Source: Polynucleobacter sp. MWH-Berg-3C6 (GTDB lineage: Bacteria; Pseudomonadota; Gammaproteobacteria; Burkholderiales; Burkholderiaceae). From it: a stretch of 64,000 nt of DNA. The translations under genes were made by a program, and so were the position numbers. The stretch spans positions 682,001 to 746,000 of the forward strand of contig NZ_JACVPN010000001.1 in the NCBI RefSeq assembly GCF_018881855.1. Reading direction: 5' to 3'. A model generated the notes under the pieces. That model searched no databases, was not told the DNA's origin, and was given only the letters and a program-made list of their open reading frames with translations. Shown piece by piece: positions 35,592 through 46,287 of this stretch (position 1 is the first letter of the stretch; every line of letters begins with the position of its first letter).

Positions 35592-36350
35592 TTATTCTTT
35601 AAGCCATTCTTTAATGGCATCAAGATCCCGCTTGGTATCGCTTGTACTGGAGGCATCCGCAGGTGTATTGCTTAACTTGGCTAATGCTTTTTCTAGCGCT
35701 GCAATCTTGGCCTCTTGTTCAATAGTTGCATCAATTAAACCCTTGAGAGCCATTGAGACTGGATCATCCACATTTGGTGTAACGCCATAAGCAGAAAAAT
35801 ATTCTTTTGTTTTGCTGTCCGGACTTTGTGGCAGATCTGGATGCAGAATGCGCGCAGGTATTCCGACAGCAGTAGCGCCAGCCGGAATTTCTTTTAGGAC
35901 TACTGCGTTTGATCCAACGCGCGCACCATCACCGACGGTAAAGCCACCAAGTACTTTTGCACCCGCACTCACAACTACACCCTTACCAAGAGTTGGATGA
36001 CGTTTAACGCCTTTATACAGCGAGGTTCCACCCAAGGTAACACCTTGATAGATCGTGCAATCATCGCCAATTTCGGTAGTCTCACCAATGACAATGCCAA
36101 GGCCATGATCCAGAAATACTCGGCGACCAATCTTTGCACCCGGATGGATTTCAATGCCGGTGATAAATCGTGAAATCATGGATAAGACGCGTGCAATCCA
36201 CTTGAAACCAATATTCCATAAAAAATGAGAGATACGGTGGAAGAAAACCGCATGCAGACCTTGGTAGCAAGTAATGACCTCAAGGCGATTTCTTGCTGCA
36301 GGGTCTCTAGCAATAATGGAGTCGACTTGGTCGAATAGTGAATTAAACAT
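35592..36350 (-). CDS. cysE: Serine O-acetyltransferase
   Basis: 252-residue left-handed beta-helix acetyltransferase making O-acetylserine for cysteine synthesis. Catalytic region [23 protein letters not shown] with the conserved His, followed by hexapeptide repeats [18 protein letters not shown] and [20 protein letters not shown]. The C-terminal region (about 170-252) is longer and more charged than a minimal CysE and may form a coiled coil. It lies 23 bp downstream of trmJ on the same strand. Confidence 0.93.
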   Translation of the reverse strand: MFNSLFDQVDSIIARDPAARNRLEVITCYQGLHAVFFHRISHFLWNIGFKWIARVLSMISRFITGIEIHPGAKIGRRVFLDHGLGIVIGETTEIGDDCTIYQGVTLGGTSLYKGVKRHPTLGKGVVVSAGAKVLGGFTVGDGARVGSNAVVLKEIPAGATAVGIPARILHPDLPQSPDSKTKEYFSAYGVTPNVDDPVSMALKGLIDATIEQEAKIAALEKALAKLSNTPADASSTSDTKRDLDAIKEWLKE

Positions 36351-36373
36351 ATTTTGATTTTAACGGGATGTGC

Positions 36374-37123
36374 TTATTTTCTCTGGAGCATCTGTTTGGC
36401 AATACCACGCAAGAGATCAATTTCTTCTTTATGTAGCCTGCTGCGAGCAAACAATGCCTGCAGCCGAGGCATGAGTTTTTTGGGGTTGATCGGATCTAGG
36501 TAGCCAATAGCCTCAAGGCCTTCGCGCCAATGCTCGAGCATAGCGGCAACTGCAGCTGGATCGGCTAATTCTGCTGATTCCTCGCGATTTATCATCATTT
36601 CTGGCTCACCAGCCTCACTAAGGGATGCTCTCAGCATATAGGCGCAGACCATGAGGGCCTGAGCTAGATTAAGAGATGGATAGTCTGGATTGGCCTCTAG
36701 CCAGACCCGATGGGTACATAAGGCCAGATGTTCATTATCAAGACCGGTTCTCTCGGGCCCGAAAATCAGTGCAACTTCTCCATGGTTCTGAACGGTTTCC
36801 TGAATTAGAGTGCGAGCCGATTCCCAATCCAGTGCTGGAGGGCCAAATTCTCGATCTCGGCTTGTAAGGCCAAGTACGAGAGGGCATCCCTGAACGGCTT
36901 GGGCCAAAGAGTCGGATTCTTGAGAGGATTCGAGGATATTGACAGCGCCGCTTGCCAAGGCAATCGCTTCAGCATGTTTGGCAACATCTTTGATTTTGGG
37001 ATTGATGAGGCGTAGGTCGCCAAAGCCCATTGTTTTCAAGGCCCGGGCTGCTGAGCCGACATTTCCAGGGTGACTGGTTTCGACTAAAACCCAGCGGATT
37101 AATTCGAATTTATCGGTGTTCAT
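36374..37123 (-). CDS. trmJ: tRNA (cytidine/uridine-2'-O-)-methyltransferase TrmJ
   Basis: 249-residue SPOUT (TrmH-type) methyltransferase that modifies position 32 of the tRNA anticodon loop. Motifs: VLVETSHPGNVGSAARALKTMGF (motif 1, about 11-33), LIFGPERTGLDNEHL (motif 2, about 118-132) and YPSLNLAQALMVCAYML (motif 3, about 148-164), which form the knotted SAM site. The C-terminal helices are typical of TrmJ rather than TrmL. Divergent from suhB across a 128-base gap. Confidence 0.9.
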   Translation of the reverse strand: MNTDKFELIRWVLVETSHPGNVGSAARALKTMGFGDLRLINPKIKDVAKHAEAIALASGAVNILESSQESDSLAQAVQGCPLVLGLTSRDREFGPPALDWESARTLIQETVQNHGEVALIFGPERTGLDNEHLALCTHRVWLEANPDYPSLNLAQALMVCAYMLRASLSEAGEPEMMINREESAELADPAAVAAMLEHWREGLEAIGYLDPINPKKLMPRLQALFARSRLHKEEIDLLRGIAKQMLQRK

Positions 37124-37251
37124 GGGCGGCTAATGGGTATCTAGGGGGCTCAAAGCGCTAATCGTTTAGAATCAGTGTATTAGCTTCGTATTGTCACGCA
37201 GTTTAGGCAATATTACAGGCTCGTTCTTATTTAATTTGTCCATCAAAACTT

Positions 37252-38040
37252 ATGCATCCCATGTTAAATGTGGCCGTAAAGGCCGCCCGTCGTGCTGGAA
37301 CTGTTATCAATCGGGCGTCTCTCAATTTAGAGCGATTGCAGGTTGATCGTAAACAGCACAATGATTTCGTAACCGAGGTGGACAAAGCCGCAGAAGCGGC
37401 AATCATTGAAACGCTCAGTGAGGCCTATCCAACTCATGGATTTTTGGCTGAAGAAACTGGCGAACACAATATCGATGCAGAGAACGTATGGATCATCGAT
37501 CCATTAGATGGCACAACTAACTTTATTCATGGCTTTCCACAATATGCGGTATCGATTGCATTGGCTGTGAATGGCGTGACCCAACAAGCAGTAGTCTACG
37601 ATCCAACTCGAGATGAGTTATTTACTGCAACTCGTGGAGCAGGTGCATATTTAGATCGCCGTCGTTTGCGTGTTGCAACTCAAGATCGCTTAGCGAGCTC
37701 TTTGATTGGTACTGGTTTTCCGTATCGCGAAGATCAAGACCTAGAAAAGTATTTAAAAATATTTGCTGAGATGACGCGTCAGTGTGCTGGACTACGCCGT
37801 CCTGGTGCGGCTTCTTTAGATCTGGCTTATGTTGCTGCCGGTCGTTACGATGGTTTCTTTGAGAGCGATCTCAAGCCTTGGGATATGGCAGCAGGGGCCT
37901 TGTTGATCACTGAATCAGGTGGTCTTGTAGGGAACTACCGTGGCGAAGAGGGTTTTCTGAAAAGCGGCGAAGTGATGGCTGCTAATCCAAGAGTCTTTGC
38001 GCAGATGGTTCAGTGCTTATCCAAATACTCTAAGACCTAA
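37252..38040 (+). CDS. suhB: Inositol monophosphatase family protein (SuhB)
   Basis: 262 residues, Mg-dependent phosphatase fold. Metal ligands in VTEVDKAAE (about 40), FLAEETGEH (about 67), [15 protein letters not shown] (about 84-98) and [14 protein letters not shown] (about 206-218). SuhB-type proteins hydrolyse myo-inositol-1-phosphate and related phosphates and in E. coli also act in rRNA transcription antitermination. Convergent with lpxH, with a 20-bp gap and no clear terminator. Confidence 0.92.
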   Translation: MHPMLNVAVKAARRAGTVINRASLNLERLQVDRKQHNDFVTEVDKAAEAAIIETLSEAYPTHGFLAEETGEHNIDAENVWIIDPLDGTTNFIHGFPQYAVSIALAVNGVTQQAVVYDPTRDELFTATRGAGAYLDRRRLRVATQDRLASSLIGTGFPYREDQDLEKYLKIFAEMTRQCAGLRRPGAASLDLAYVAAGRYDGFFESDLKPWDMAAGALLITESGGLVGNYRGEEGFLKSGEVMAANPRVFAQMVQCLSKYSKT

Positions 38041-38060
38041 GCACTAATAAAGCGATCTGA

Positions 38061-38849
38061 TTAAGTTTTAATGAGATCAAGGTAGCGCACACCCTGACTA
38101 TCGATTGATAGTGCGCTGGCCCTTGGAGTTGTCCTATCGGGATGATCCAAGTCCCAATCGGATAGAACCCAACGTTGCCAGGTTAGTGCACCGGACTGCT
38201 CTTGATGATGTGCCGGCAAGTGGGTGTGACCATGAATCAACTTATCTGCGGATTGACCTCGCATCAACGCTGCGCAAGCCTCTAAGGTCACATTAGTTCT
38301 CACGTTGTTATTTAATGGCGACTTATTTGCCTCCGCTTGGTATTGGCTATGGCTATTGCTCCGCAGATGATTGGCGATGGAGCGACGCCATTGAAGTGGC
38401 ATGCTTAGGAATAATTTTTGTATCCAGGGCTTTCTCACGATACTGCGGAACAACTGATAGCCTACATCTGCCGTACATAAGGCATCGCCATGGCTTAAAA
38501 CATATTTGTGATGAGCAATTTCAACGTAAGAAGGGTCGGCCAATAAGGTCATCCCAGTTTTTTTCAAAAAGGCGGGTCCTATTAAGAAGTCACGATTGCC
38601 GTGAATATAGTAGGTCTTTGTTTTTGTTGAAAGCTTGGCTAGCGCGTGAAGTACCTCTTGCTGAAATGGGGAGTTCGCGGCCGCATCGTCTCCGACCCAG
38701 TATTCAAATAGATCGCCAAGAATAAATACAGCCTGTGCCTCGGGTGCATCTTTTTCACAGAAGTCAAAAAAGCGTTGCGCCGTCAAGGGCATTGACGGCG
38801 TCAGGTGTATATCCGAGATGAGCAGTGCGCTCGAATATTGCGGGATCAT
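38061..38849 (-). CDS. lpxH: UDP-2,3-diacylglucosamine diphosphatase
   Basis: 262-residue calcineurin-like phosphoesterase of lipid A synthesis, which cleaves UDP-2,3-diacylglucosamine to lipid X. Metal-binding motifs: LISDIHL (about 10-16), [13 protein letters not shown] (about 44-56), HGNRDFLIG (about 83), LSHGDALC (about 117) and [11 protein letters not shown] (about 203). The ATG overlaps the ppiB stop by 4 bp (ATGA). The ppiB-lpxH pairing is common in proteobacteria. Confidence 0.94.
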   Translation of the reverse strand: MIPQYSSALLISDIHLTPSMPLTAQRFFDFCEKDAPEAQAVFILGDLFEYWVGDDAAANSPFQQEVLHALAKLSTKTKTYYIHGNRDFLIGPAFLKKTGMTLLADPSYVEIAHHKYVLSHGDALCTADVGYQLFRSIVRKPWIQKLFLSMPLQWRRSIANHLRSNSHSQYQAEANKSPLNNNVRTNVTLEACAALMRGQSADKLIHGHTHLPAHHQEQSGALTWQRWVLSDWDLDHPDRTTPRASALSIDSQGVRYLDLIKT

Positions 38850-39349
38850 TCCTCGAGAACGGATGCCTTCTCAATAACAACGTCTTCGCTTGGCACGTCT
38901 TGGTGAAAACCTGAGTTGCCAGTCTTTACTTTGCGAATGGTATCAACAACATCCATGCCATCGATAACCTTGCCAAAAACAGCATAACCCCAACCCTGGG
39001 CATTGGGTGCGGTGTGATTTAAAAAATCATTGTCATTTACGTTAATAAAAAATTGTGCTGTAGCAGAGTGTGGATCACTAGTACGAGCCATGGCTACGGT
39101 GTAGCGATCGTTCTTGAGGCCATTATTTGCTTCGTTCTCAATTTCTGCACCAGTGGGCTTTTGTTTCATGCCAGCAGTCATGCCACCACCTTGAATCATG
39201 AAGTTATTAATCACACGATGAAAGATGGTGCTATCGTAGTGACCGCTCTTTACATATTGCAAAAAGTTAGCAACGCTCTTAGGCGCCTTTTCAGAATCAA
39301 GACTGAGGGTGATATCACCCTGATTCGTTTTTAACAGTACTTTAGTCAT
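38846..39349 (-). CDS. ppiB: Cyclophilin-type peptidyl-prolyl isomerase
   Basis: 167-residue single-domain cyclophilin with no signal peptide, so cytoplasmic. Catalytic region [16 protein letters not shown] (about 40-55), then [21 protein letters not shown] and [18 protein letters not shown]. Starts at the stop codon of the TPR gene (TAATG) and overlaps lpxH at its end, so the three form one operon. Confidence 0.94.
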   Translation of the reverse strand: MTKVLLKTNQGDITLSLDSEKAPKSVANFLQYVKSGHYDSTIFHRVINNFMIQGGGMTAGMKQKPTGAEIENEANNGLKNDRYTVAMARTSDPHSATAQFFINVNDNDFLNHTAPNAQGWGYAVFGKVIDGMDVVDTIRKVKTGNSGFHQDVPSEDVVIEKASVLEE

Positions 39350-40236
39350 TATTTAGATCTACTTTCTGGAAGGTTAGTGGGTGGAGTATTGGGCTGATTA
39401 GCATCAGTTGCTTCTACAGATGGATTGCTTATGCGATTTAGCTGACGGTTTGGTGGAGGCTTCAATATATCTAATAGAGCCTTAGACCGTCTGGTGTATT
39501 GGCCTTGATTGAGCTGCGCATATTTAGCTGCATTCTCATAGGCTTGTGCCCCGAGGCGAATGTAAATTTCACCTAAGTTCGCAGAGGCAATTGCGTAGCT
39601 AGGACGCAGCTTTAGGGCGAGCTCTAAATAATCTCTGGCTTCAATCCAGTTACCCTGGTTAGCAGAGATTGCTGCCAGATTGTTGTAGGGTTCAGGCAAC
39701 TCCGGAAATTGCTGAGTAATTTCAATTAAAGTTTTTTTGGCTTGATTAAATTGACGCATCTCAATCTGTACCCGTGCTTTTACAAAACGCAATTGCACGT
39801 TACGGGGAGTTTTCTTGAGTTGAGCGTTAATTAACTCAATGGCATCTTCAAATTTCCGGGCTTTCACGAGTTTTTCAACATCGGAAGGCACTGCATTTTT
39901 CGTAATGGGATCCGGTTCAATAATCAAGAAAGACAAGAAGGGTAGCGCTACCGTCTCGGAGAGTTCTGGATTCAGTGGGTCATAAGGAGTATCGGCCGAT
40001 AGTCGCGAAGGATCATTTGGGCTGTATCCCCCTAAATAGCCTTGGGGTGCTCCGGCGTTGGATTTGATTTCCTGGGCATTTGCCACCTGAATTTCCGCAT
40101 CTGCAAGCTGTTGGGCCGGTGTGCTGCAGCCTGTGATCAATATTGCCGCAAAAACTGCAGCAATAGTCCTGATAGGGGTGAAGTGTGATGCTGGAATGGT
40201 TGCAGGCATAGGGGAAGGGGTATAAAACTGGCTCAT
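39349..40236 (-). CDS. TPR-repeat lipoprotein
   Basis: 295 residues. A hydrophobic segment at about 23-36 ends in a lipobox (LITGC), giving an outer-membrane lipoprotein; a second ATG nine codons later would give a shorter, more usual signal. Residues about 110-250 contain three or four tetratricopeptide-like repeats ([57 protein letters not shown]). The proline-rich C-terminal 40 residues are probably disordered. Function unknown; it is the first gene of the TPR-ppiB-lpxH operon and divergent from cysS. Confidence 0.85.
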   Translation of the reverse strand: MSQFYTPSPMPATIPASHFTPIRTIAAVFAAILITGCSTPAQQLADAEIQVANAQEIKSNAGAPQGYLGGYSPNDPSRLSADTPYDPLNPELSETVALPFLSFLIIEPDPITKNAVPSDVEKLVKARKFEDAIELINAQLKKTPRNVQLRFVKARVQIEMRQFNQAKKTLIEITQQFPELPEPYNNLAAISANQGNWIEARDYLELALKLRPSYAIASANLGEIYIRLGAQAYENAAKYAQLNQGQYTRRSKALLDILKPPPNRQLNRISNPSVEATDANQPNTPPTNLPESRSK

Positions 40237-40296
40237 TCGATATACTCAGCGCTCAGTCTAACAAATTGGCGCTACTTGCCCCACCTTTATAGCCAT

Positions 40297-41715
40297 ATGC
40301 TGCAAATCTATAACACCCTTAGCCGCTCTAAAGAGGTATTTAAGCCCATCGTGCCGGGTCAGGTGAAGATGTATGTCTGTGGCATGACAGTTTATGACTT
40401 CTGCCATATTGGGCACGCTAGGGTCATGATTGTGTTTGATATGGTTGTTCGTTGGTTGCGTGCCAGCGGTTACGAAGTTCTCTATGTCCGCAATATCACT
40501 GATATTGATGACAAGATTATTAACCGCGCCATAGATAATGGCGAATCCATTTCTGCGCTGACGAATCGCTTTATTGATGCTATGCATGCTGACTCCGATG
40601 AGTTGGGTTTAATGCGCCCTGATCAAGAGCCGCGAGCAACGGATTACATTTCCCAAATGCAGGGCATGATTGGCAAGCTGATTGAAAATGAGTTGGCATA
40701 TCAAGTAGACGACGGCGATGTTAATTTTGCGGTTCGTTTACTTCCAAGGTATGGTCAGCTTTCTGGCAAGTCTCTAGACGAACTCAATGCTGGTGAACGC
40801 GTAGCAATTGATAGCGGCAAAAGAGATCCTTTGGATTTTGTTCTCTGGAAGAGCGCCAAACCACAAGAGCCTGCAGACACCCGCTGGGCATCCCCATGGG
40901 GTGAGGGTCGACCAGGTTGGCACATCGAGTGCTCTGCAATGTCTTGCGACTTGCTGGGTGAGCATTTTGATATTCATGGCGGGGGTGCTGACTTGCAGTT
41001 CCCTCATCATGAAAATGAGATTGCCCAAAGTGAAGGTGCTTTGTATGGCAAAAATCGTCAAGACGACGATGCCCCATTTGTCAATTACTGGATGCATAAC
41101 GGCCACATTCGTGTGAATGAAGAGAAGATGTCTAAATCTTTGGGCAACTTCTTTTTAATTCGTGATGTTCTGAAACGCTTTGATCCAGAAGTGCTGCGTT
41201 TCTTCATGCTCAAGGCGCACTATCGAAGCCCAATCAATTACAGTGATGCACAACTGGAAGAGGCTCGTGCTGGCTTGGTGAGGCTGTACACGTCCTTAGC
41301 TCAAGCCCAGGCTAAAACTAGCCCTTTGGATAGCCACAACCCTTGGGCTAAGCGCTTTACTGATGCCATGAATGACGACTTCAATACCCCGGAAGCCATT
41401 GCCGTGCTATTTGATCTAGCAAGCGAAGTCAATCGTGCCCAGGGTGCCGAAAAACAAGCGCTAGCAAGCACCTTAAAGTCTCTTGCTGCATCGCTTCATT
41501 TCTTGCAACGTGACCCTACCGAATTCTTGCAGGCAGGGTCAAAACAAGAGAGTGGTTTAAGTCCAGCTCAAATTGAAGAACAAATTGCCCAACGCCAGGC
41601 TGCTAAGCAAGCAAAAGATTTTGCTAAGTCGGATTTGATTCGAAAAACACTGTTGGACCAAGGTGTAGTTTTGGAAGATAAGCCAGGCGGCTTGACAGAA
41701 TGGCGAAGAGCTTAG
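40297..41715 (+). CDS. cysS: Cysteinyl-tRNA synthetase
   Basis: 472-residue class I synthetase. HIGH motif in [15 protein letters not shown] in [10 protein letters not shown] (about 266), and zinc ligands in [10 protein letters not shown] and HIECSAM plus the [12 protein letters not shown] block. The ATG at 40297 gives the canonical [13 protein letters not shown] start; an upstream TTG at 40276 is open but not family-like. Overlaps alkA by 16 bp. Confidence 0.96.
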   Translation: MLQIYNTLSRSKEVFKPIVPGQVKMYVCGMTVYDFCHIGHARVMIVFDMVVRWLRASGYEVLYVRNITDIDDKIINRAIDNGESISALTNRFIDAMHADSDELGLMRPDQEPRATDYISQMQGMIGKLIENELAYQVDDGDVNFAVRLLPRYGQLSGKSLDELNAGERVAIDSGKRDPLDFVLWKSAKPQEPADTRWASPWGEGRPGWHIECSAMSCDLLGEHFDIHGGGADLQFPHHENEIAQSEGALYGKNRQDDDAPFVNYWMHNGHIRVNEEKMSKSLGNFFLIRDVLKRFDPEVLRFFMLKAHYRSPINYSDAQLEEARAGLVRLYTSLAQAQAKTSPLDSHNPWAKRFTDAMNDDFNTPEAIAVLFDLASEVNRAQGAEKQALASTLKSLAASLHFLQRDPTEFLQAGSKQESGLSPAQIEEQIAQRQAAKQAKDFAKSDLIRKTLLDQGVVLEDKPGGLTEWRRA

Positions 41716-42371
41716 TGACTACGGTAAAAGAAAAATCAATCTTGCAAGAAGTTGCCCCAGAGTATTGGGAGCAAGCTTGCCGCGAGCTTATGAAGCAGGA
41801 TCGCATTCTCAAAAAGTTAATTCCTAAGTATGGTTCTGGTTTTTTGGTAACACGCGGTGATGCTTTTACAACATTAGCTAGAGCAATCGTCGGGCAACAA
41901 ATTTCTGTTGCTGCCGCACAAGCAGTTTGGGATCGGGTAGTGATTGCCAGTAAGAAAAAAATTAATCCTAAAAATATTTTGGCGCTTACCGTAGAAGAAT
42001 TGCGAGCCGCTGGTTTATCCGGTCGTAAGGTGGAATATATCCGCGATTTAGCTGATCACTTCGATTCTGGTCGCCTCCATGCCAATCAATGGAAAGATAT
42101 GGATGATGAGAGCGTTATTAAGGAATTGAGCTCTATTCGGGGTATTGGGCGCTGGACCGCTGAAATGTTCCTGATTTTCAATATGGTTCGCCCTAATATC
42201 CTGCCTTTAGACGATGTTGGTCTAATTAAGGCTATTTCCCTCAATTACTTCAGTGGTGAGCCTGTCAGCCGCCATGAGGCGCGGGAGGTAGCGGCCAACT
42301 GGGCCCCGTGGCGTACGGTTGCCACTTGGTATATGTGGAGAAGTATCGACCCCATCCCAGTTGAATATTAA
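41700..42371 (+). CDS. alkA: DNA-3-methyladenine glycosylase II (HhH-GPD)
   Basis: 223-residue base-excision repair glycosylase of the helix-hairpin-helix GPD superfamily. Helix-hairpin-helix [16 protein letters not shown] at about 141-156 and the catalytic aspartate in LPLDDVGL about 14 residues later. It lacks the N-terminal TBP-like domain of E. coli AlkA and no Fe-S Cys cluster is present, so it is the compact Mag/AlkA form. Start inside cysS; followed 9 bp later by accA. Confidence 0.9.
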   Translation: MAKSLVTTVKEKSILQEVAPEYWEQACRELMKQDRILKKLIPKYGSGFLVTRGDAFTTLARAIVGQQISVAAAQAVWDRVVIASKKKINPKNILALTVEELRAAGLSGRKVEYIRDLADHFDSGRLHANQWKDMDDESVIKELSSIRGIGRWTAEMFLIFNMVRPNILPLDDVGLIKAISLNYFSGEPVSRHEAREVAANWAPWRTVATWYMWRSIDPIPVEY

Positions 42372-42380
42372 AATCAGACT

Positions 42381-43352
42381 ATGAAAACGACTTTCCTGGA
42401 TTTTGAGCAGCAAATCGCAGAATTAGAAACAAAGATCGAAGAGCTGCGTTTTGTACAAGATGAATCATCGGTAGATATTTCCGATGAGATCAAAACGCTT
42501 TCTGAAAAAAGTCAGCAGCTTACTAAAGATGTTTACGCCAACTTAACGCCTTGGCAAGTATCCCAAGTAGCACGTCATCCACAGCGTCCTTACACTCTAG
42601 ATTATGTCAGCGCACTATTTACTGACTTTCATGAATTACATGGCGATCGTACTTTTGCTGATGACCAATCCATCATCGGCGGCCTGGCGCGTTTTGACAA
42701 TCAACCATGTATGGTCATTGGCCATCAAAAAGGTCGCGACACCAAAGAGCGCGCTCTTCGTAACTTTGGTATGAGCCGTCCTGAGGGTTATCGCAAAGCG
42801 ATGCGCCTGATGCGCCTTGCAGAAAAGTTTGGTATTCCTGTCTTTACCTTTGTGGATACTCCTGGAGCTTTTCCGGGCATTGATGCTGAGGAGCGCAATC
42901 AATCAGAAGCGATTGGCCGCAATCTCTATGTACAGGCTGAATTAGAGGTGCCCATTATTGCGACGATTATTGGCGAGGGTGGCTCGGGCGGCGCTCTAGC
43001 AATTGCCATGGGTGATGTAGTACTGATGCTGCAAAACTCTACCTACTCAGTGATCTCCCCAGAAGGATGTGCTTCAATTCTATGGAAGACGGCTGATAAG
43101 GCCCCAGAGGCTGCAGAACAATTGGGTTTAACTGCACAACGCTTAAAGGCGCTGGGCTTGATCGATAAGATTGTGGCTGAGCCAGTAGGCGGCGCTCATC
43201 GCGACTATGACACCATGATGGCCAATATGCGTAAGGCTCTTAGTGAGTCAATCAAGACTTTTGATGGCATGAAGGTAGATTCACTCCTTGAGCGTCGTCA
43301 TGATCGTCTAATGAGTTATGGCAAGTTCAAGGAAATCACAGCTAAGTCCTAG
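42381..43352 (+). CDS. accA: Acetyl-CoA carboxylase carboxyltransferase subunit alpha
   Basis: 323-residue alpha subunit of the carboxyltransferase that makes malonyl-CoA for fatty acid synthesis. The N-terminal coiled coil [16 protein letters not shown], then [32 protein letters not shown], and the oxyanion glycines in [15 protein letters not shown] are all present. accD is not in the window, as is usual. The tilS start lies 35 bp inside its 3' end. Confidence 0.96.
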   Translation: MKTTFLDFEQQIAELETKIEELRFVQDESSVDISDEIKTLSEKSQQLTKDVYANLTPWQVSQVARHPQRPYTLDYVSALFTDFHELHGDRTFADDQSIIGGLARFDNQPCMVIGHQKGRDTKERALRNFGMSRPEGYRKAMRLMRLAEKFGIPVFTFVDTPGAFPGIDAEERNQSEAIGRNLYVQAELEVPIIATIIGEGGSGGALAIAMGDVVLMLQNSTYSVISPEGCASILWKTADKAPEAAEQLGLTAQRLKALGLIDKIVAEPVGGAHRDYDTMMANMRKALSESIKTFDGMKVDSLLERRHDRLMSYGKFKEITAKS

Positions 43353-44613
43353 GCTTGGAAAGCGAATTGCGGTTGCCTTAAGTGGCGGCCTCGATTCGGT
43401 TGTGCTGCTCGATACAGTTTTTAAAGCCCAAGCTAATAATAAATCTTCTGCGATCTACGTTTTTCATATTCATCACGGTTTGCAAAAACAGGCTGATGAC
43501 TGGTTGATCTTTTGTGAGAAGCTTGCAAAAAAATATCAAGTGCATTTTGATTTTCGTCTACTGCATTTAAAAGGTGAAGAGCAGGGCAATGTTGAAGCTA
43601 GGGCGAGAGCAGAACGTTACGAGGCCCTCGCAGATCTCTGCGCTGAATATGGCATTGAAGACTTGCTGCTGGCACATCACCAAAATGATCAGGCAGAAAC
43701 GACGCTCTTGCAGCTCCTGCGAGGCGCTGGTGTTGCGGGCCTAGCTGGCATGCCGGCTAGCCGCGAGCTAAATGCGAGGGAGGGCAAGGTCACCCTCTGG
43801 CGTCCTTTATTGGGGCAAAGCAGAAAAGACCTCGAGGCTTATGCAAAAGAGCACAAGCTCAAATGGATTGAAGATCCTAGCAATCAAGATGCTAAATATC
43901 GTCGTAATGCAATTCGTAAATCAATCATCCCCGCGTTAGAAAAAATTCAACCTGAAGCAATTGCTAACCTGGCGCGAAGCGCAGGATTACTTGGCGAGGC
44001 CCAAGGCTTGCTGGATCGCTTGGCTATACATGACGGTAAAACCATTCTTTTGAAAAATGGAGTCGGGCATCAGCAATTGCTTGGGTTGGCACAAAATGAT
44101 TTACCGGCCGCCAATAATGTATTGAGGTATTGGTTAAAGGCAAATGGTCTGACAATGCCATCACAAGAACGGCTAGCTGCATGGTGGCGCGATCTTCAGG
44201 CAGTAAAAGCGGGTGCTCAACTAGAGTGGGCTCATGACCAAAGCATTATTCGGCTTTGGCGTGGCATTTTGCAAGTTGAGGATGCAAAGGGTGGTGAATG
44301 GGTTTTTAAAACCATTCCTAGTTCTAGTAAAGCTCCCGGGCTTCCAAGCCAATGGATTAGAGATGCCCAGAAAAACGGTTTGATTACCCAAAAAGAGAGG
44401 TCTGGATCAGAAAAGATCCAAATTAAAGCCAATACGCCGCGCAAGACCCTCAAAAATCTCTTTCAAGAGGGTGATATTCCCCCATGGGAACGTAAGGCGC
44501 CTTTGCTGTATATCAATGGTGATTTGATCGCTGTTGCAGGGGTGGGCCTGAGCTATCCACATATGGTTCACTCTGGGCCTAGGGTGCGACCCGAGTGGCA
44601 ACAGAAGGCTTAG
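43318..44613 (+). CDS. tilS: tRNA(Ile)-lysidine synthase
   Basis: 431-residue N-type ATP pyrophosphatase that converts C34 of tRNA-Ile(CAU) to lysidine; normally essential. PP-loop [13 protein letters not shown] at about 20-32 and [21 protein letters not shown] at about 118-138. The C-terminal domain (from about 340) is the TilS-C fold, with [20 protein letters not shown]. The only start that keeps the PP-loop is the ATG at 43318, inside accA in another frame, giving a 35-bp overlap. Confidence 0.93.
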   Translation: MASSRKSQLSPRLGKRIAVALSGGLDSVVLLDTVFKAQANNKSSAIYVFHIHHGLQKQADDWLIFCEKLAKKYQVHFDFRLLHLKGEEQGNVEARARAERYEALADLCAEYGIEDLLLAHHQNDQAETTLLQLLRGAGVAGLAGMPASRELNAREGKVTLWRPLLGQSRKDLEAYAKEHKLKWIEDPSNQDAKYRRNAIRKSIIPALEKIQPEAIANLARSAGLLGEAQGLLDRLAIHDGKTILLKNGVGHQQLLGLAQNDLPAANNVLRYWLKANGLTMPSQERLAAWWRDLQAVKAGAQLEWAHDQSIIRLWRGILQVEDAKGGEWVFKTIPSSSKAPGLPSQWIRDAQKNGLITQKERSGSEKIQIKANTPRKTLKNLFQEGDIPPWERKAPLLYINGDLIAVAGVGLSYPHMVHSGPRVRPEWQQKA

Positions 44614-44652
44614 CAGGTTTAAAACCCTGTAAAATAAGGCCTTTTTGATCCC

Positions 44653-44670
44653 CAGGAAATTCATTTCCTG
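44653..44670. promoter_or_regulatory. Palindrome upstream of lysC
   Basis: CAGGAAAT-TC-ATTTCCTG is a perfect 8-bp inverted repeat with a two-base centre, 28 bases before the lysC ATG and next to TTATAGATAG, a possible -10. With no T-run it is not a terminator. Operator of an unknown regulator is a reasonable guess; no lysine riboswitch was seen in the 84-base gap. Confidence 0.4.
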
Positions 44671-44697
44671 TTATAGATAGTGAAATAGACGGTTTTT

Positions 44698-45948
44698 ATG
44701 GCTCTTATCGTTCATAAATATGGTGGCACCTCAATGGGCTCAACGGAGCGCATTGCGAATGTCGCTAAACGTGTTGCTAAATGGATGCGCGCTGGCCATC
44801 AGGTGGTTGTGGTGCCTTCAGCTATGTCAGGCGAAACCAATCGCCTGCTGGGCTTGGCAAAAGAAATTAATCCTGATGCCAATCCACGTGAGTTAGACCA
44901 GATTGCCTCAACAGGTGAACAAGTTAGCTCTGGCTTGCTAGCCTTGGCATTGATGCGTGAAGGTGTTGATGCGGTTAGTTATGCCGGCTGGCAGGTAACA
45001 GTTCATACCGATTCTGCTTTTACTAAAGCCCGCATTAAGAGTATTGACGACAAAAAAATTCTCAGTGATTTGAATGCTGGCAAAGCAGTAGTGGTTACTG
45101 GGTTCCAAGGTGTGGACCCTGATGGCAATATCACTACCTTGGGTCGTGGAGGTTCAGATACTTCCGCAGTTGCTATGGCTGCTGCACTAAAAGCAGACGA
45201 GTGCTTGATCTATACCGACGTTGATGGTGTTTATACAACTGACCCACGAGTTTGTGAAGATGCACGTCGACTAGACAAGATTACTTTTGAAGAGATGCTA
45301 GAAATGGCCAGCTTGGGCTCAAAGGTCTTGCAGATTCGTTCAGTTGAGTTTGCTGGTAAGTACAAAGTTAAAACCCGGGTTCTGTCTTCCTTGACAGACC
45401 CATTGATGCCTTTAGACATTGAAATGAAGTCGGGCACCTTGATTACATTTGAAGAGGACAGCACTATGGAAGCCGCAGTTATTTCCGGCATCGCCTTTGC
45501 GCGTGATGAAGCGAAGATTACCGTTTTAGGAGTTCCTGATCGCCCAGGTATTGCATATCAAATTTTGGGCCCAATCGCCGACGCCAATATTGACGTTGAC
45601 ATGATTATTCAGAATCAATCCGTAGATGGTAAGACTGACTTTACCTTTACTGTCCCGCGTGCTGATTATCAAAAAGCATTGGACCTACTCAAGAACACAG
45701 TTCAAGCACACATCGAAGCGAAAGAGATCTCAGGCGATCCTAAGGTATCTAAGGTTTCAGTAGTTGGAGTGGGTATGCGTTCGCATGTTGGCATTGCTAG
45801 CAAAATGTTCCGCACCTTGTCAGAAGAAGGTATCAATATTTTGATGATCTCTACTAGTGAGATCAAGATCTCAGTAGTAATTGACGAGAAGTACATGGAG
45901 CTGGCTGTTAGAGCGCTTCATAAGGCATTTGAGCTAGATCAGAAGTAA
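44698..45948 (+). CDS. lysC: Aspartate kinase, lysine/threonine-sensitive type
   Basis: 416 residues, monofunctional aspartokinase. Kinase domain starts with VHKYGGTSMGS (4-14) and contains TLGRGGSDTSAVAMAAAL (about 148-165) and YTDVDGVYTTDPR. Two ACT domains at about 265-340 and 345-416 (VLGVPDRPGIAYQILG; VVGVGMRSHVGIASKMF) bind feedback inhibitors. In this subclass an internal start can produce a separate beta subunit from the C-terminal part; a suitable GTG/ATG region exists near 45467 but this is unproven. Confidence 0.95.
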   Translation: MALIVHKYGGTSMGSTERIANVAKRVAKWMRAGHQVVVVPSAMSGETNRLLGLAKEINPDANPRELDQIASTGEQVSSGLLALALMREGVDAVSYAGWQVTVHTDSAFTKARIKSIDDKKILSDLNAGKAVVVTGFQGVDPDGNITTLGRGGSDTSAVAMAAALKADECLIYTDVDGVYTTDPRVCEDARRLDKITFEEMLEMASLGSKVLQIRSVEFAGKYKVKTRVLSSLTDPLMPLDIEMKSGTLITFEEDSTMEAAVISGIAFARDEAKITVLGVPDRPGIAYQILGPIADANIDVDMIIQNQSVDGKTDFTFTVPRADYQKALDLLKNTVQAHIEAKEISGDPKVSKVSVVGVGMRSHVGIASKMFRTLSEEGINILMISTSEIKISVVIDEKYMELAVRALHKAFELDQK

Positions 45949-46026
45949 GAAGGCAAAAGGGCAGTAAAAACCCCTCTGAAGCGGTTATCCGTTAAACTGT
46001 AGGGCGTTGTAAAGAGTTAGAAATAC

Positions 46027-46121
46027 GGAGACGTGGCCGAGCTGGTCGAAGGCACTCCCCTGCTAAGGGAGCATCGGGGCTAAAACTCTGATCGGAGGTT
46101 CGAATCCTCTCGTCTCCGCCA
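46027..46121 (+). tRNA. tRNA-Ser (GCT)
   Basis: 95 bases with a long variable arm. Acceptor GGAGACG/CGTCTCC, discriminator G, encoded CCA. Anticodon stem CTCCC/GGGAG with loop CTGCTAA, anticodon GCT. T loop TTCGAAT. It lies 78 bp after lysC and ends before a strong terminator. Confidence 0.95.
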
Positions 46122-46133
46122 GTATTTTCAAAT

Positions 46134-46168
46134 AAACCCAGTAAATTCAATGAGTTATTGGGTTTTTT
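46134..46168 (+). terminator. Intrinsic terminator after tRNA-Ser
   Basis: AAACCCAGTAA (46134-46144) pairs with TTATTGGGTTT (46155-46165), one G-T pair, across a 10-base loop, with the T-run continuing to 46168. Confidence 0.85.
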
Positions 46169-46210
46169 GTTGTCTATAACTTCCCTATTAAAAATAACTA
46201 TTGGTAATTT

Positions 46211-46251
46211 TGCAACTAAATGTTGCAGCACAGCATTTATATGTATACAAT
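46211..46251 (+). promoter_or_regulatory. Phasin gene promoter with overlapping inverted repeat
   Basis: TTGCAG (46223-46228), a 17-base spacer and TACAAT (46246-46251) make a good sigma-70 promoter. The inverted repeat TGCAAC-TAAAT-GTTGCA (46211-46227) overlaps its -35. Phasin genes in related bacteria are repressed by PhaR at TGC/GCA-type sites, so this is a candidate PhaR operator (inference). Confidence 0.5.
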
Positions 46252-46287
46252 GGTGCATCGCAATAAACCAACCAATTAGGAGAAGTC

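Noticed and set aside
38315-38725. 136-residue plus-strand frame opposite lpxH
   Set aside because: All LpxH metal motifs are intact on the minus strand, and the plus frame has no family resemblance.
44614-44697. Lysine riboswitch upstream of lysC
   Set aside because: The 84-base gap is too short for the lysine aptamer, and only one 18-bp palindrome is present.
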